From the NCBI GenBank assembly GCA_003387805.1, contig QGSR01000058.1, forward strand, positions 1 to 9,306: DNA of 9,306 nt, given 5' to 3'. The notes beneath the pieces were generated by a model. That model ran no database searches. It was not told the origin of the DNA and saw only the letters and a program-made list of their open reading frames with translations. The first letter of the stretch is position 1; each line of letters begins with the position of its first letter. Below are positions 1 through 6,167 of the stretch, one piece after another. The stretch is from Bacillota bacterium. Its GTDB lineage: Bacteria; Bacillota; Limnochordia; Limnochordales; ZCTH02-B6. A program made the translations under genes and the position numbers.

Positions 1-114
1 CGCCGTAAGGCCTCGCGCCGAACGCGCCGATGGCGTTGCGAAGGCCGGCGGCCGAACGCGGCGACGGCGCTGCCGTAAGGCCCCGCGCCTTACGGCAGCG
101 CCGTCGGCGCGTTC
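1..114. repeat. Inverted repeat plus degenerate direct repeats at the 3' end of the M14-like gene
   Basis: Positions 54-81 and 87-114 form an inverted repeat of 28 nt with one mismatch (61/107) around a 5-nt loop (82-86). The inner 20 bp (62-81 with 87-106) are perfect. The right arm is the last 28 nt of the minus-strand hydrolase gene plus its TAA and three further bases, so the left arm is an inverted copy of the gene end. A further degenerate copy in the same orientation as the left arm lies at 20-45, and part of a third at 1-11 (the bases gccgtaaggc recur at 2-11 and 72-81). The spacing of the direct copies is 34-36 nt and the array continues off the left edge. The hairpin could act as a terminator for the hydrolase gene, but no T-tract follows it on either strand. 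Confidence 0.8.
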
Positions 115-1151
115 AGCCACGGGCTCAGGCCGTCGCGGACCAGGTCCGCATAGGTCGGCACGCCGTCGTACGTGACCGGCGGGACGCCCAGCAGCGCCGT
201 CGCGTCCAGCACGGCCCGCACCATGGCCAGCTGGCGGCCGACGCGGTCGTGCAGCGGGTTCACCGGGTCGTTGATGACGTCAGGGTTGACGATGTCCGGC
301 GACTGGCCCGGGTTGGCCGTCTCGGTCAGGAACGACAGCGCCTGGGTGTGGTCGCCCCATTCGCGGTGGCTGAGGCCCCGGAACTCCTCACGGGACGGCT
401 CCAGGTTGATGTGGATGCCCTGGGCGCTCAGGTCGAGAATGGCGAACACGGCCGCGTCCATGCCCTTGGGGTGGGCCACCAGCGTGTTGGCCAGCCGGGA
501 CGTGACACCCGCTTCGTGCAGGTCAAAGGCCACGTCGACGTTTTCCTCGATGAGCAGCCGGCGAATCGCGTAGGCGATCTGCTCGGTCAGCGTGCCGTCC
601 GGCTTGCCCGGGTGCACCCGGTTCAGGTTGCGGATTTCCTCACCCTCGTGGACGCCGCCGTCGGGGGTGACGTATACTTCGGGATCAGGCTGGGACTCGT
701 AGGCCGGGTTGGTGCGGCGGGAGCCGTAGCGGAACTCGCGCTGCAGACCGCCCTCGACTTCAATGGTGAACGAGGACGGCACGTCGTCCCGGTAGCCGTC
801 GTTGTAGTCGATGTTGGCGTTGTTGCCGTAGGGAACGACGATGAGCCGGCCCGCGGTCGGGATGGCCCGCTCCACCAGGATAATTGCGGCCATCTGGCCG
901 GCAATCTCGTTGCCGTGGGTGCCGCCCTGGACGTACGCGGTGCCGCCCGGAACACCGGAGTCAAGGAAGTAAACCCGGGTGTCGCCGGGAGTGCCCTTCA
1001 GCGGCGGGTGGTAGTCGCTCAGCCAGCCGATGCCGGTAACCCCGTAGCCGGGACGGATGTCGTGAAATGCCGGTGTTTGGGCGAAGACGCCGACGGCCAT
1101 GACAAACACCATCAATGCGGCGGCGGTCAGCGTCAAGCCTGTACGTTTCAT
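90..1151 (-). CDS. Exported zinc hydrolase, succinylglutamate desuccinylase/aspartoacylase (M14-like) family
   Basis: The 353-residue protein begins with a lysine/arginine start and a hydrophobic stretch (about 5-23) ending in VFAQT, a signal peptide with likely cleavage after Ala24. The mature part carries the hallmarks of the AstE/AspA branch of the M14 metallocarboxypeptidases: GGTHGNE with zinc ligands His79 and Glu82, NLNR at 175-178 before a PG turn (the substrate-binding motif), DLHEA with the third ligand His212, and TETANPG with a candidate catalytic Glu277. This family removes acyl groups from N-acyl amino acids or cleaves C-terminal residues; the exact substrate cannot be read from sequence. 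Export is unlike cytosolic AstE. The start is ATG at 1151; a GTG just upstream (1154) is 7 nt from AGGAGG (1162-1167) and is equally possible. It is the last of three minus-strand genes for exported proteins, and its final codons lie inside an inverted repeat. Confidence 0.87.
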   Translation of the reverse strand: MKRTGLTLTAAALMVFVMAVGVFAQTPAFHDIRPGYGVTGIGWLSDYHPPLKGTPGDTRVYFLDSGVPGGTAYVQGGTHGNEIAGQMAAIILVERAIPTAGRLIVVPYGNNANIDYNDGYRDDVPSSFTIEVEGGLQREFRYGSRRTNPAYESQPDPEVYVTPDGGVHEGEEIRNLNRVHPGKPDGTLTEQIAYAIRRLLIEENVDVAFDLHEAGVTSRLANTLVAHPKGMDAAVFAILDLSAQGIHINLEPSREEFRGLSHREWGDHTQALSFLTETANPGQSPDIVNPDVINDPVNPLHDRVGRQLAMVRAVLDATALLGVPPVTYDGVPTYADLVRDGLSPWLNAPTALP

Positions 1152-1212
1152 CACCGGCGCACCTCCTCTTGGTTGTTTCCTGTTAGTAAACGAAGCAGCT
1201 TCAACATACGTG

Positions 1213-1680
1213 GTGGAGCGGCCGTGAGCCCGGGCCGTGCGCGGGGAACCGATAACACAGCCGTGCTCGGCCGCCGCTCTCGGTGGCCGGGCTCAGCCGC
1301 CGTGCTCGGCCGCCGCGCTCGGCTGCCGGGCTCAGCAGCCGGGTTCCGTCGGCGGGCTCGGACACCGAGCTCGGCCACCGGACTCAGGCGACCTGCACGG
1401 CCCGAGGGCCCAGCCGCAGTGCCCAGCCGCAGTGCCCAAGGGCCGCGCCCGGCAGCAGCACGCAGAAGACGAGCCCTGCGCCCGCGGTCAGACGTCGTGC
1501 CCTGGGCCCGAGGGCGGAAGTCGTGCCCTGGGCCCGAGGGCGGAAGTCGTGCCTTGCGCCCGCGGGCAGAAGTCGTGCCTTGCGCCCGCGGGCAGAAGTC
1601 GTGCCTTGCGCCCGAGGGCAGAAGTCGTGCCTTGCGCCCGAGGGCAGAAGCCTTGCCGTGCGCCCGGTCCCGGGGCTGGC
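1213..1680. repeat. 13-nt periodic repeat array filling the intergenic gap
   Basis: The gap between the DUF6305-like gene and the hydrolase gene is organised in 13-nt steps that keep one phase. Reading from 1265, all 32 consecutive 13-mers to 1680 align, and about 28 of them begin with G. Early units resemble GCTCGGCCGCCGG (the 13-mers at 1265 and 1304 are identical; 1265-1303 and 1304-1342 form a 39-nt higher-order pair). Middle units resemble GCCCAGCCGCAGT (identical at 1408 and 1421). Later units alternate between two types. Weaker in-phase units extend left to about 1213 (GTGGAGCGGCCGT, GAGCCCGGGCCGT). The right end stops one base short of the stop codon of the upstream gene. Units are not separated by unique spacers. 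No coding function is supported: 13 is not a multiple of three, and stop-free frames arise on both strands simply from high GC. Function unknown. Confidence 0.85.
1465..1672. repeat. 26-nt tandem repeat, eight units (higher-order part of the 13-nt array)
   Basis: Eight head-to-tail 26-nt units start at 1465, 1491, 1517, 1543, 1569, 1595, 1621 and 1647. Each consists of a 13-mer like GAAGTCGTGCCTT followed by one like GCGCCCGAGGGCA. Units at 1543 and 1569 are identical, as are those at 1595 and 1621, while the first and last are degenerate, the usual pattern of a tandem array homogenised in its centre. Each unit holds GCCC..GGGC complementarity (a perfect 10-bp palindrome gcccgcgggc in the units at 1543 and 1569), so single strands could fold into small hairpins. 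There are no spacers, which rules out CRISPR. Confidence 0.92.
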
Positions 1681-1681
1681 G

Positions 1682-2236
1682 TCAGTTCCCGTAAAGCGTC
1701 CGCAGCACCGCGGCGGCGTCCACGGTCTTCTCCACGGTTTCCAGGGTCACGCCGAACTCGGCGGCCAGGTCGGAGAAGAAGCCGTCGTCGTTGCCGTCGG
1801 CCCGCACGATGGCGTAGTCGGCGTACGGGAAGACCAGCCGGGACAGGTCGTCGCTGGTGGCGCCGCGGCGCGGACCGCCCTCAACGTGCATGGCGATGAC
1901 CGGGATGCCCAGCTCCTTGGCCGTCTCCAGCAGGCTCTCGATGCGGGCGAACTCGTCGGCCACGTCGATGCCCGCGGCGCCTAGGCCCTTCATGCTGGCG
2001 CCGATGACGACGATGAAGCTCTTGGCGTCGGCCAAAGCTTCGGGGCCGACCGTCGCGTCAAACACGTTGGCCACGCCGGCCTGATCCGCCAGTACCCGCA
2101 CCATCAGGGCGCCCGGGCTTTGGCCGGCCGAGGTGATCAGGGCAGGGGCCTCCACCGCCGCCGCCGTGCCCGCCAGCGCCAGCGAGCCAAACAGCAGCGC
2201 CGCGACCAGCAGCATGGCTGTACGAACTTTCGTCAT
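1682..2236 (-). CDS. Small exported protein resembling DUF6305
   Basis: The 184-residue protein has a clear signal peptide (MTKVR, then a hydrophobic core at about 6-23 and small residues AGTAAAVEA), giving a mature protein of roughly 155 residues with no further membrane segment. The mature part looks like a compact alternating alpha/beta domain: LITSAGQSP at 33-41, a glycine-rich strand-turn IGASMKGLGAAGID at 78-91, IPVIAMHVEGG at 111-121 followed by PRRG, and DYAIVRADGNDDG at 140-152. I recognise this pattern as DUF6305, from memory and without a search; no biochemical function is known to me. The start is the ATG at 2236 with AGGGG 7 nt upstream (2244-2248). A longer reading frame reaching further upstream lacks a ribosome binding site and would bury the signal peptide. 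It sits between genes for two exported hydrolases, so a substrate-binding or accessory role is possible. Confidence 0.8.
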   Translation of the reverse strand: MTKVRTAMLLVAALLFGSLALAGTAAAVEAPALITSAGQSPGALMVRVLADQAGVANVFDATVGPEALADAKSFIVVIGASMKGLGAAGIDVADEFARIESLLETAKELGIPVIAMHVEGGPRRGATSDDLSRLVFPYADYAIVRADGNDDGFFSDLAAEFGVTLETVEKTVDAAAVLRTLYGN

Positions 2237-2255
2237 TAGAAATCCCCTCTCTCTG

Positions 2256-2268
2256 TCGCAAATTGCGA
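2256..2268. promoter_or_regulatory. Perfect 13-bp palindrome in the leader of the DUF6305-like gene
   Basis: TCGCAAATTGCGA is a 6-1-6 palindrome whose near edge lies 19 nt upstream of the ATG at 2236 and just upstream of the ribosome binding site. Its AT-rich centre contrasts with the GC-rich surroundings, as expected for a repressor or activator site. No clear -35/-10 pair could be assigned around it, so the operator role is an inference. Confidence 0.35.
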
Positions 2269-2296
2269 AAGTGTCTCTAGTTTCCTTGAGCGGTGT

Positions 2297-2386
2297 CCGC
2301 TCGGGCCCGGCCCGTCCGGACCTCGCCACGTCGGACCCCGCGCGGCCGGATCCCGCCCCGCGGGACCCTGCCAGGACCGCGCCCGG
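2297..2386. repeat. Degenerate 15-nt tandem repeat, about five to six units
   Basis: Units at 2297, 2312, 2327, 2342 and 2357, with a weaker one at 2372, share a core like CGGACCCCGC: CCGTCCGGACCTCGC, CACGTCGGACCCCGC, GCGGCCGGATCCCGC and CCCGCGGGACCCTGC. The array lies between the gamma-glutamyltransferase gene and the DUF6305-like gene. Because 15 is a multiple of three it gives five-residue pseudo-repeats in several frames, but there is no start or ribosome binding site to suggest a gene. Confidence 0.6.
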
Positions 2387-2402
2387 CCGTGCCGGCGGAA
2401 GA

Positions 2403-2448
2403 GCGGGACGCCCCGGCCTTCCAACGAAGGCGTCCGGAGGCGTCCCGC
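2403..2448 (-). terminator. Hairpin downstream of the gamma-glutamyltransferase gene
   Basis: An outer 10-bp perfect stem (2403-2412 with 2439-2448, gcgggacgcc/ggcgtcccgc) encloses an inner 6-bp stem (2416-2421 with 2426-2431) with a CAAC loop. It starts about 36 nt past the stop codon of the transferase gene on the minus strand. No T-run follows, only a short pyrimidine stretch, so it is either a weak intrinsic terminator or an RNA-stabilising structure at the transcript 3' end. Confidence 0.5.
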
Positions 2449-2484
2449 CTTCACCGGCTCCACGGGGGTGGCAAGCTCAGCCGC

Positions 2485-4221
2485 TCAGTGGACGACCGCT
2501 TCCTCGACGACCAGCGGAGCCGAGGCGCCGCCGTCCCGCCGGAAGGAGCCCACGCCGATCATGGTGCCGTCGTCCTCCACGGCGATGATGTTCAGACCGC
2601 CGAAGAACAGGTCCAGCTCACCGTAGTTGGTGTTGACCCGGTGGCCCAGCGCCGCCAGCGCTTCGGCGGACTCGGCCGGCCAGCCGCCCTCCAGGTTCAG
2701 CGTCAGGCCGGACACGTGGAACTTGGGCGTCCGGATGGCCGTCTCCAGGTCCATGCCGAAGTCGACGATGCTGACGATGGTCTGCACCACCGTCTGCGGG
2801 ATGCGGGCCGCGCCCGGCGAACCGATGACCAGCCGCACTTCCCCGTCCTTCTTCAGGATCGTCGGGGCCAGCACCGTGCGGGTGGTCTTCAGCGGCGCGG
2901 CGTAGTCCGGCCGGAACGGATCGTCCACCTCGAAGCCCGGGAACTGCCGGAAGTGGTTGCTGAGCAGGAAGCCGTAGCCCGGCACCACGATGCGGCTGCC
3001 CCAGAAGGAGCTGATGGTCTGGGTCAGCGCCACCGCGTTGCCGTCCTTGTCCAGCACGCTGACGTGCGTCGTCGACGGCGATTCCTCTACCGTCGCGGGC
3101 GTGAACGCCACTTCGCCGGCCGGCGAAATAGCGTACGGATCGCCCGCTTCGTACCTCTTGGCCTCATCCAGGGAGATGAGGGCCGCCCGCTCCCGCGCGT
3201 ACAGCTTGGACGTCAGGCCTTCCACCGGCACCCGGTAGAAGTTGGGGTCCCACACGTAGGCGTTGTAGTCGGCCTGCGTAATCTTCAGCGCCTCGGCCAT
3301 GATGTGGGCCGCCGTCGGGTGGTTCGGGTGGCCGTACTGCGCCAGGTCGAAGAGCTCCAGGATGTTCAGCGTTTCGACGACGCGCACGCCCGACACGATG
3401 GGCGGAGCCGTCACGATCTCGTAGCCGCGGTAGGTGCCCCGCACCACGTCGCGCTCGTACGCCCGGTACGCCGCCAAGGACGCCTTGTCGACCCAGCCTT
3501 CGGTGGCCTGCTCGATGGCGTCGGCGATTTCGCCGAAGTAGAACACGTCGGAGCCGTGCTCGGCGATGAGGCGCATGGCATGAGCCAGGTCAGGGTTGCG
3601 GAAGATGGTGCCGGGTTCGGGGATGAGCATGTTGTCCAGGAAAACTTTCCCGGCTTCGGGGTACTCCAGCAGGAACGACTCGTAAGCGTCGGCGATCTGG
3701 CTGGCCAGCAGATCGCCCATGGGGAAGCCTTCCTCCGCCAGGCGGATGGCCGGCTCCAGCACCTCCGCCAGGGTCATGGTGCCGTACTTCTGGAGCGCCA
3801 GCTCCGTGCCTTTCACCATGCCCGGGATCAGCGTCGTCAAAATCCCGTGCGGCGGCCAGCCCGTTTCCGCGGGCGTGTGCACGTTCACGTGCAGCGGCGC
3901 CCGGGAGCGGTAGTCGATGGCCACCTCCGTGCCGTCGGCCAGGCTGATGACCATGTAGCCTTCGCCGCCCAGGTTGGACGCGTGCGGCTCCACCACGGCC
4001 AGGGCGTAGGCCGTGGCGATGGCCGCGTCCACCGCGTTGCCGCCCTTGGCCAAGATCTCGGCGCCGGCGGCCGCAGCCAGCGGGTGGGCGGCGGTGACGA
4101 CGCCTTGCGTTGACCGGACGGACTGGGCCGTCTCCAGCTCCAGGGCCAGCGCGGGCACCGCCAGCAGTGCCGCGATGACCAGTGCGACCAGTGACATCCG
4201 CAAGGGAGTGCGCAGATTCAC
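2485..4221 (-). CDS. ggt: Gamma-glutamyltransferase/hydrolase, exported
   Basis: The 578-residue precursor is of normal length for gamma-glutamyltranspeptidase, an N-terminal nucleophile enzyme that cleaves itself into a large and a small subunit and transfers or hydrolyses gamma-glutamyl groups (for example from glutathione). It has a signal peptide (hydrophobic 9-26, ending ALALE). Conserved landmarks are GGNAVDAA at 60-67, DYRSRAP with the substrate-binding Arg105, the processing site STTHVSV with nucleophile Thr384, and GSPGAARI at 467-474. The small subunit would be about 195 residues. Several pocket residues depart from the Escherichia coli type: its Ser-Ser pair before MSPTI appears here as Thr-Val (RTVLAPTI, 448-455) and GSPGGS is GSPGAA, suggesting altered substrate preference. 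The GTG start at 4221 has AAGGAGG (4231-4237) 9 nt upstream; an in-frame ATG further upstream adds an arginine-rich segment and overlaps the ribosome binding site. First gene of the minus-strand group. Confidence 0.95.
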   Translation of the reverse strand: MNLRTPLRMSLVALVIAALLAVPALALELETAQSVRSTQGVVTAAHPLAAAAGAEILAKGGNAVDAAIATAYALAVVEPHASNLGGEGYMVISLADGTEVAIDYRSRAPLHVNVHTPAETGWPPHGILTTLIPGMVKGTELALQKYGTMTLAEVLEPAIRLAEEGFPMGDLLASQIADAYESFLLEYPEAGKVFLDNMLIPEPGTIFRNPDLAHAMRLIAEHGSDVFYFGEIADAIEQATEGWVDKASLAAYRAYERDVVRGTYRGYEIVTAPPIVSGVRVVETLNILELFDLAQYGHPNHPTAAHIMAEALKITQADYNAYVWDPNFYRVPVEGLTSKLYARERAALISLDEAKRYEAGDPYAISPAGEVAFTPATVEESPSTTHVSVLDKDGNAVALTQTISSFWGSRIVVPGYGFLLSNHFRQFPGFEVDDPFRPDYAAPLKTTRTVLAPTILKKDGEVRLVIGSPGAARIPQTVVQTIVSIVDFGMDLETAIRTPKFHVSGLTLNLEGGWPAESAEALAALGHRVNTNYGELDLFFGGLNIIAVEDDGTMIGVGSFRRDGGASAPLVVEEAVVH

Positions 4222-4482
4222 AACGGTCCGCCTCCTTCTTCTTACTGCCCCATAACGGGCATTCATTGCATTTAGATCTTGGGGAAATCGTGAAACGTCT
4301 CCTGTTTCTTCTCTTTTGTACCACGATGCCGATGGCCGATGCGCAAGGCGCCTCCGCGCATTTCGCGCCGGACGCCGGGCGGGCCGTTCAGCGCAGGGAA
4401 TCGCGGCGCCTCGTAACGAATGTTGCAGGCAGCGGCGCCGTGCAAACGGCGGCGCCCGTTATCACGCTGCAGGAGTGATTCG
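4222..4482. promoter_or_regulatory. Divergent intergenic region between ggt and wecB
   Basis: These 261 nt separate two divergently transcribed genes and must hold both their promoters. The part near ggt (about 4240-4325) is clearly less GC-rich than the rest. It contains an inverted repeat TGCCC/GGGCA (4246-4250 with 4257-4261) in the ggt leader. Toward wecB, ATGCGC/GCGCAT (4339-4344 with 4356-4361) and GGCGCCG/CGGCGCC (4434-4440 with 4450-4456) can form stems, the latter ending 26 nt before the wecB start. I could not identify a convincing -35/-10 pair on either strand. Confidence 0.45.
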
Positions 4483-5664
4483 GTGCGGTATTTGCTCGTC
4501 TTCGGCACGCGGCCCGAGGCCATCAAAATGGCGCCTTTGGCGCAGACGCTGGCCGACGCCGCGCAGAAAGCGGACATCGACGTCAAAGTGTGCGTGACGG
4601 CCCAGCACCGGGAAATGCTGGATCACGTGCTGGAGCTCTTTGCCATCAAGCCTGACGCGGATTTGAACATCATGCGGCCGGGCCAGGACCTGACCGACAT
4701 CACCGCCAACGTCCTCACGTCCATGCGGGGCGTCTTGCGGGAGATGAAACCGGACCGGGTGCTGGTCCACGGCGACACGACCACCACTTTCGCGGCCGGC
4801 CTGGCGGCCTTTTACGAGCGCATCCCCGTGGGCCACGTGGAGGCGGGGCTGCGCACCGGCAACATATACGCCCCGTGGCCCGAGGAGATGAACCGCAAGC
4901 TGACGGGCGCCATCGCGGACCTGCACTTCGCGCCGACGCCTTCGGCCGCGGCCAATCTGCGCCGCGAAGGCGTGCCCGGCCAGCGCATTTTCATCACCGG
5001 CAACACCGTCATCGACGCCTTGCTGGACGTGGCCGGCCGCATCCGGTCCGACGCCGCGCTGGCGGCGGACCTGGCCCGGCGCTTCCCCTTTCTCCGCTCC
5101 GGCCGGCGGCTCATTCTGGTGACGGGCCATCGCCGGGAAAACTTCGGCGAGCCTTTCGAGCGGCTGTGCCGCGCGCTGGCCGCGCTGGCCCGGCGGGGCG
5201 ACGTGCAAATCGTCTACCCGGTGCATCTGAACCCCAACGTGCAGGAGCCCGTGCGGCGCATCCTGGGCGGCCTGCCGGAGGAGGCGGCCGCGCTCATCGA
5301 TCCGGTGGACTACGTGGAGTTCGTGTACTTGATGTCCCGCGCTTACCTTATTATTACGGACTCCGGCGGCGTGCAGGAGGAGGCGCCGAGCCTGGGCAAG
5401 CCGGTGCTGGTCATGCGGGAGACGACGGAGCGGCCCGAGGCGGTGGAGGCCGGCACCGTCCGCCTGGTGGGCACCGACGAAGAACGCATCGTCGGCGAGG
5501 CGGTCCGCCTGCTGGAGGACCCGGACCACTACCGCCGCATGAGCGAAGCCGTCAACCCGTACGGCGACGGCCACGCCGCGGCCCGCATCGCCAACGCCCT
5601 GCTGACAGCCGACGGGGTGGCGCCGGGTCCGCTCTTCGAGGTGCCTCCCTTTCCCGCCGGCTGA
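4483..5664 (+). CDS. wecB: UDP-N-acetylglucosamine 2-epimerase (non-hydrolysing)
   Basis: The 393-residue protein interconverts UDP-GlcNAc and UDP-ManNAc in the cytoplasm, feeding surface polysaccharide or teichoic-acid linkage-unit synthesis. Length and motifs fit the WecB/MnaA family throughout: GTRPEAIK at 8-15 with Arg10 and Lys15, HGDTTTT with Asp98, VEAGLRTG with Glu120, PEEMNR with Glu134, ITGNTVID at 171-178, VTGHRREN with His216, then YPVHLNPNV and [12 protein letters not shown] of the C-terminal nucleotide-binding domain. These match the acidic, basic and histidine residues known to be needed for the anti-elimination/re-addition mechanism. The start is GTG at 4483 with AGGAG (4471-4475) 7 nt upstream; upstream in-frame ATG codons give a non-homologous extension. 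The gene is also called mnaA in Gram-positive bacteria. A 6-bp hairpin (5653-5658 with 5665-5670) spans its stop codon. Other glycan genes follow downstream. Confidence 0.95.
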   Translation: MRYLLVFGTRPEAIKMAPLAQTLADAAQKADIDVKVCVTAQHREMLDHVLELFAIKPDADLNIMRPGQDLTDITANVLTSMRGVLREMKPDRVLVHGDTTTTFAAGLAAFYERIPVGHVEAGLRTGNIYAPWPEEMNRKLTGAIADLHFAPTPSAAANLRREGVPGQRIFITGNTVIDALLDVAGRIRSDAALAADLARRFPFLRSGRRLILVTGHRRENFGEPFERLCRALAALARRGDVQIVYPVHLNPNVQEPVRRILGGLPEEAAALIDPVDYVEFVYLMSRAYLIITDSGGVQEEAPSLGKPVLVMRETTERPEAVEAGTVRLVGTDEERIVGEAVRLLEDPDHYRRMSEAVNPYGDGHAAARIANALLTADGVAPGPLFEVPPFPAG

Positions 5665-5677
5665 GGCGGGGCGCGCC

Positions 5678-5765
5678 TGCGAAAATCGCAGCCACGATGC
5701 GGTTTTCGTGCGATTGTCGTCGGAAATTCCCGCCCGTTTGGGCAGGGATGGTGCGACGAAAATCG
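5678..5765 (+). other. Structured, AT-richer segment downstream of wecB with competing hairpins
   Basis: An 11-bp stem (5680-5690 with 5698-5708, one G-T wobble) with a 7-nt loop is followed by a second long stem (5711-5721 with 5755-5765, one mismatch) enclosing a third (5728-5735 with 5740-5748, one bulge). CGAAAATCG occurs twice, at 5680-5688 and 5757-5765, so the central TTTTCG (5703-5708) and CGATTGTCG (5711-5719) segments can pair with either copy, giving mutually exclusive folds. Base composition differs visibly from both flanks. No reading frame with a ribosome binding site was found here. It may be a transcript 3' structure, an attenuator-like leader for the following small gene, or a remnant of an inserted element. 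Confidence 0.5.
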
Positions 5766-5809
5766 AATTTATGCACAATGAAACAGGATGTTGAATAACC
5801 CCGGGCTGT

Positions 5810-5839
5810 GACGGGCTTGGCGCAACCACCAAGCCCGTC
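5810..5839 (+). terminator. Terminator-like hairpin after wecB
   Basis: An 11-bp perfect stem (5810-5820 with 5829-5839, core acgggcttgg/ccaagcccgt) closes an 8-nt loop. It lies about 145 nt past the wecB stop codon. The following bases are only mildly T-rich (tctgcctatt), so termination efficiency is uncertain. Confidence 0.5.
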
Positions 5840-5911
5840 GTCTGCCTATTCGGCATGACGCCGGCGCACCGGCCGCGATGGTCCGTGGCAACGATGGGGG
5901 GTGGGGTGGGC

Positions 5912-6160
5912 GTGCGCCTGAGCTACGAACCTACGACGGACATTCTGACGGTGACGCTGCAGGAAGAAGCCGACATTGCGGACATGGCCGAGGACACCGC
6001 CGGCACCGTGTTCGCGTATGACGCGGAAGGCCAGCTGGTCCTGATCGCCATCGCGGACGCCAGCCGCAATTTGGACAAAATCAGGGACATTGAGCGCATC
6101 GTCAGCCGGCTGGCGCAGCGCATCCTGGGGCACCCGGATGCCACGGAGGCCGGCCGGTAG
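5912..6160 (+). CDS. DUF2283 family small protein
   Basis: This 82-residue protein matches the pattern of DUF2283: an N-terminal strand RLSYEPTTDILTVTL (2-16), an acidic segment with VFAYDAEGQLVLIAIADAS (about 34-52), and then a helix. The C-terminal helix (about 53-73, DKIRDIERIVSRLAQRILG) is somewhat longer than in the smallest members. The family is widespread, often encoded near toxin-antitoxin or mobile genes, and has no established function. The GTG at 5912 is chosen because the domain starts directly after it and a G-rich purine tract (5896-5901) lies about 10 nt upstream. ATG at 5894 and a still earlier start would add non-conserved residues. No toxin partner lies next to it: the neighbours are wecB and, converging from the other strand, a glycosyltransferase. 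Confidence 0.75.
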   Translation: MRLSYEPTTDILTVTLQEEADIADMAEDTAGTVFAYDAEGQLVLIAIADASRNLDKIRDIERIVSRLAQRILGHPDATEAGR

Positions 6161-6167
6161 CCCCGTT

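Noticed and set aside
1151..1378. Small minus-strand frame with 13-residue repeats (75 codons)
   Set aside because: The repeats are just the 39-nt multiple of the 13-nt DNA repeat; it ends at the hydrolase start, its start lies within the array, and it has no ribosome binding site.
1465..1672. CRISPR-like direct repeats
   Set aside because: Units are contiguous 26-mers with no spacers, repeat ends degrade gradually, and no cas genes are present.
30..1694. Long open frame on the plus strand (554 codons)
   Set aside because: It runs antisense through the hydrolase gene and into the repeat array, has no ribosome binding site and no recognisable domain, and is rich in arginine, valine and alanine as expected of a GC-rich shadow frame.
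2237..2329. Longer N-terminus for the DUF6305-like protein
   Set aside because: The upstream start would place 31 charged residues before an evident signal peptide, and the good ribosome binding site is at the downstream ATG.
2293..4113. 606-codon plus-strand open frame
   Set aside because: It is the antisense shadow of the gamma-glutamyltransferase gene, whose family motifs are unmistakable.
4262..4325. Sigma-70-type promoter for ggt or wecB
   Set aside because: The region is AT-richer, but no -35/-10 pair with acceptable match and 16-18 nt spacing could be defended on either strand.
4462..5856. 464-codon minus-strand open frame
   Set aside because: It is the antisense shadow of wecB and has histidine/arginine-rich low-complexity composition without known motifs.
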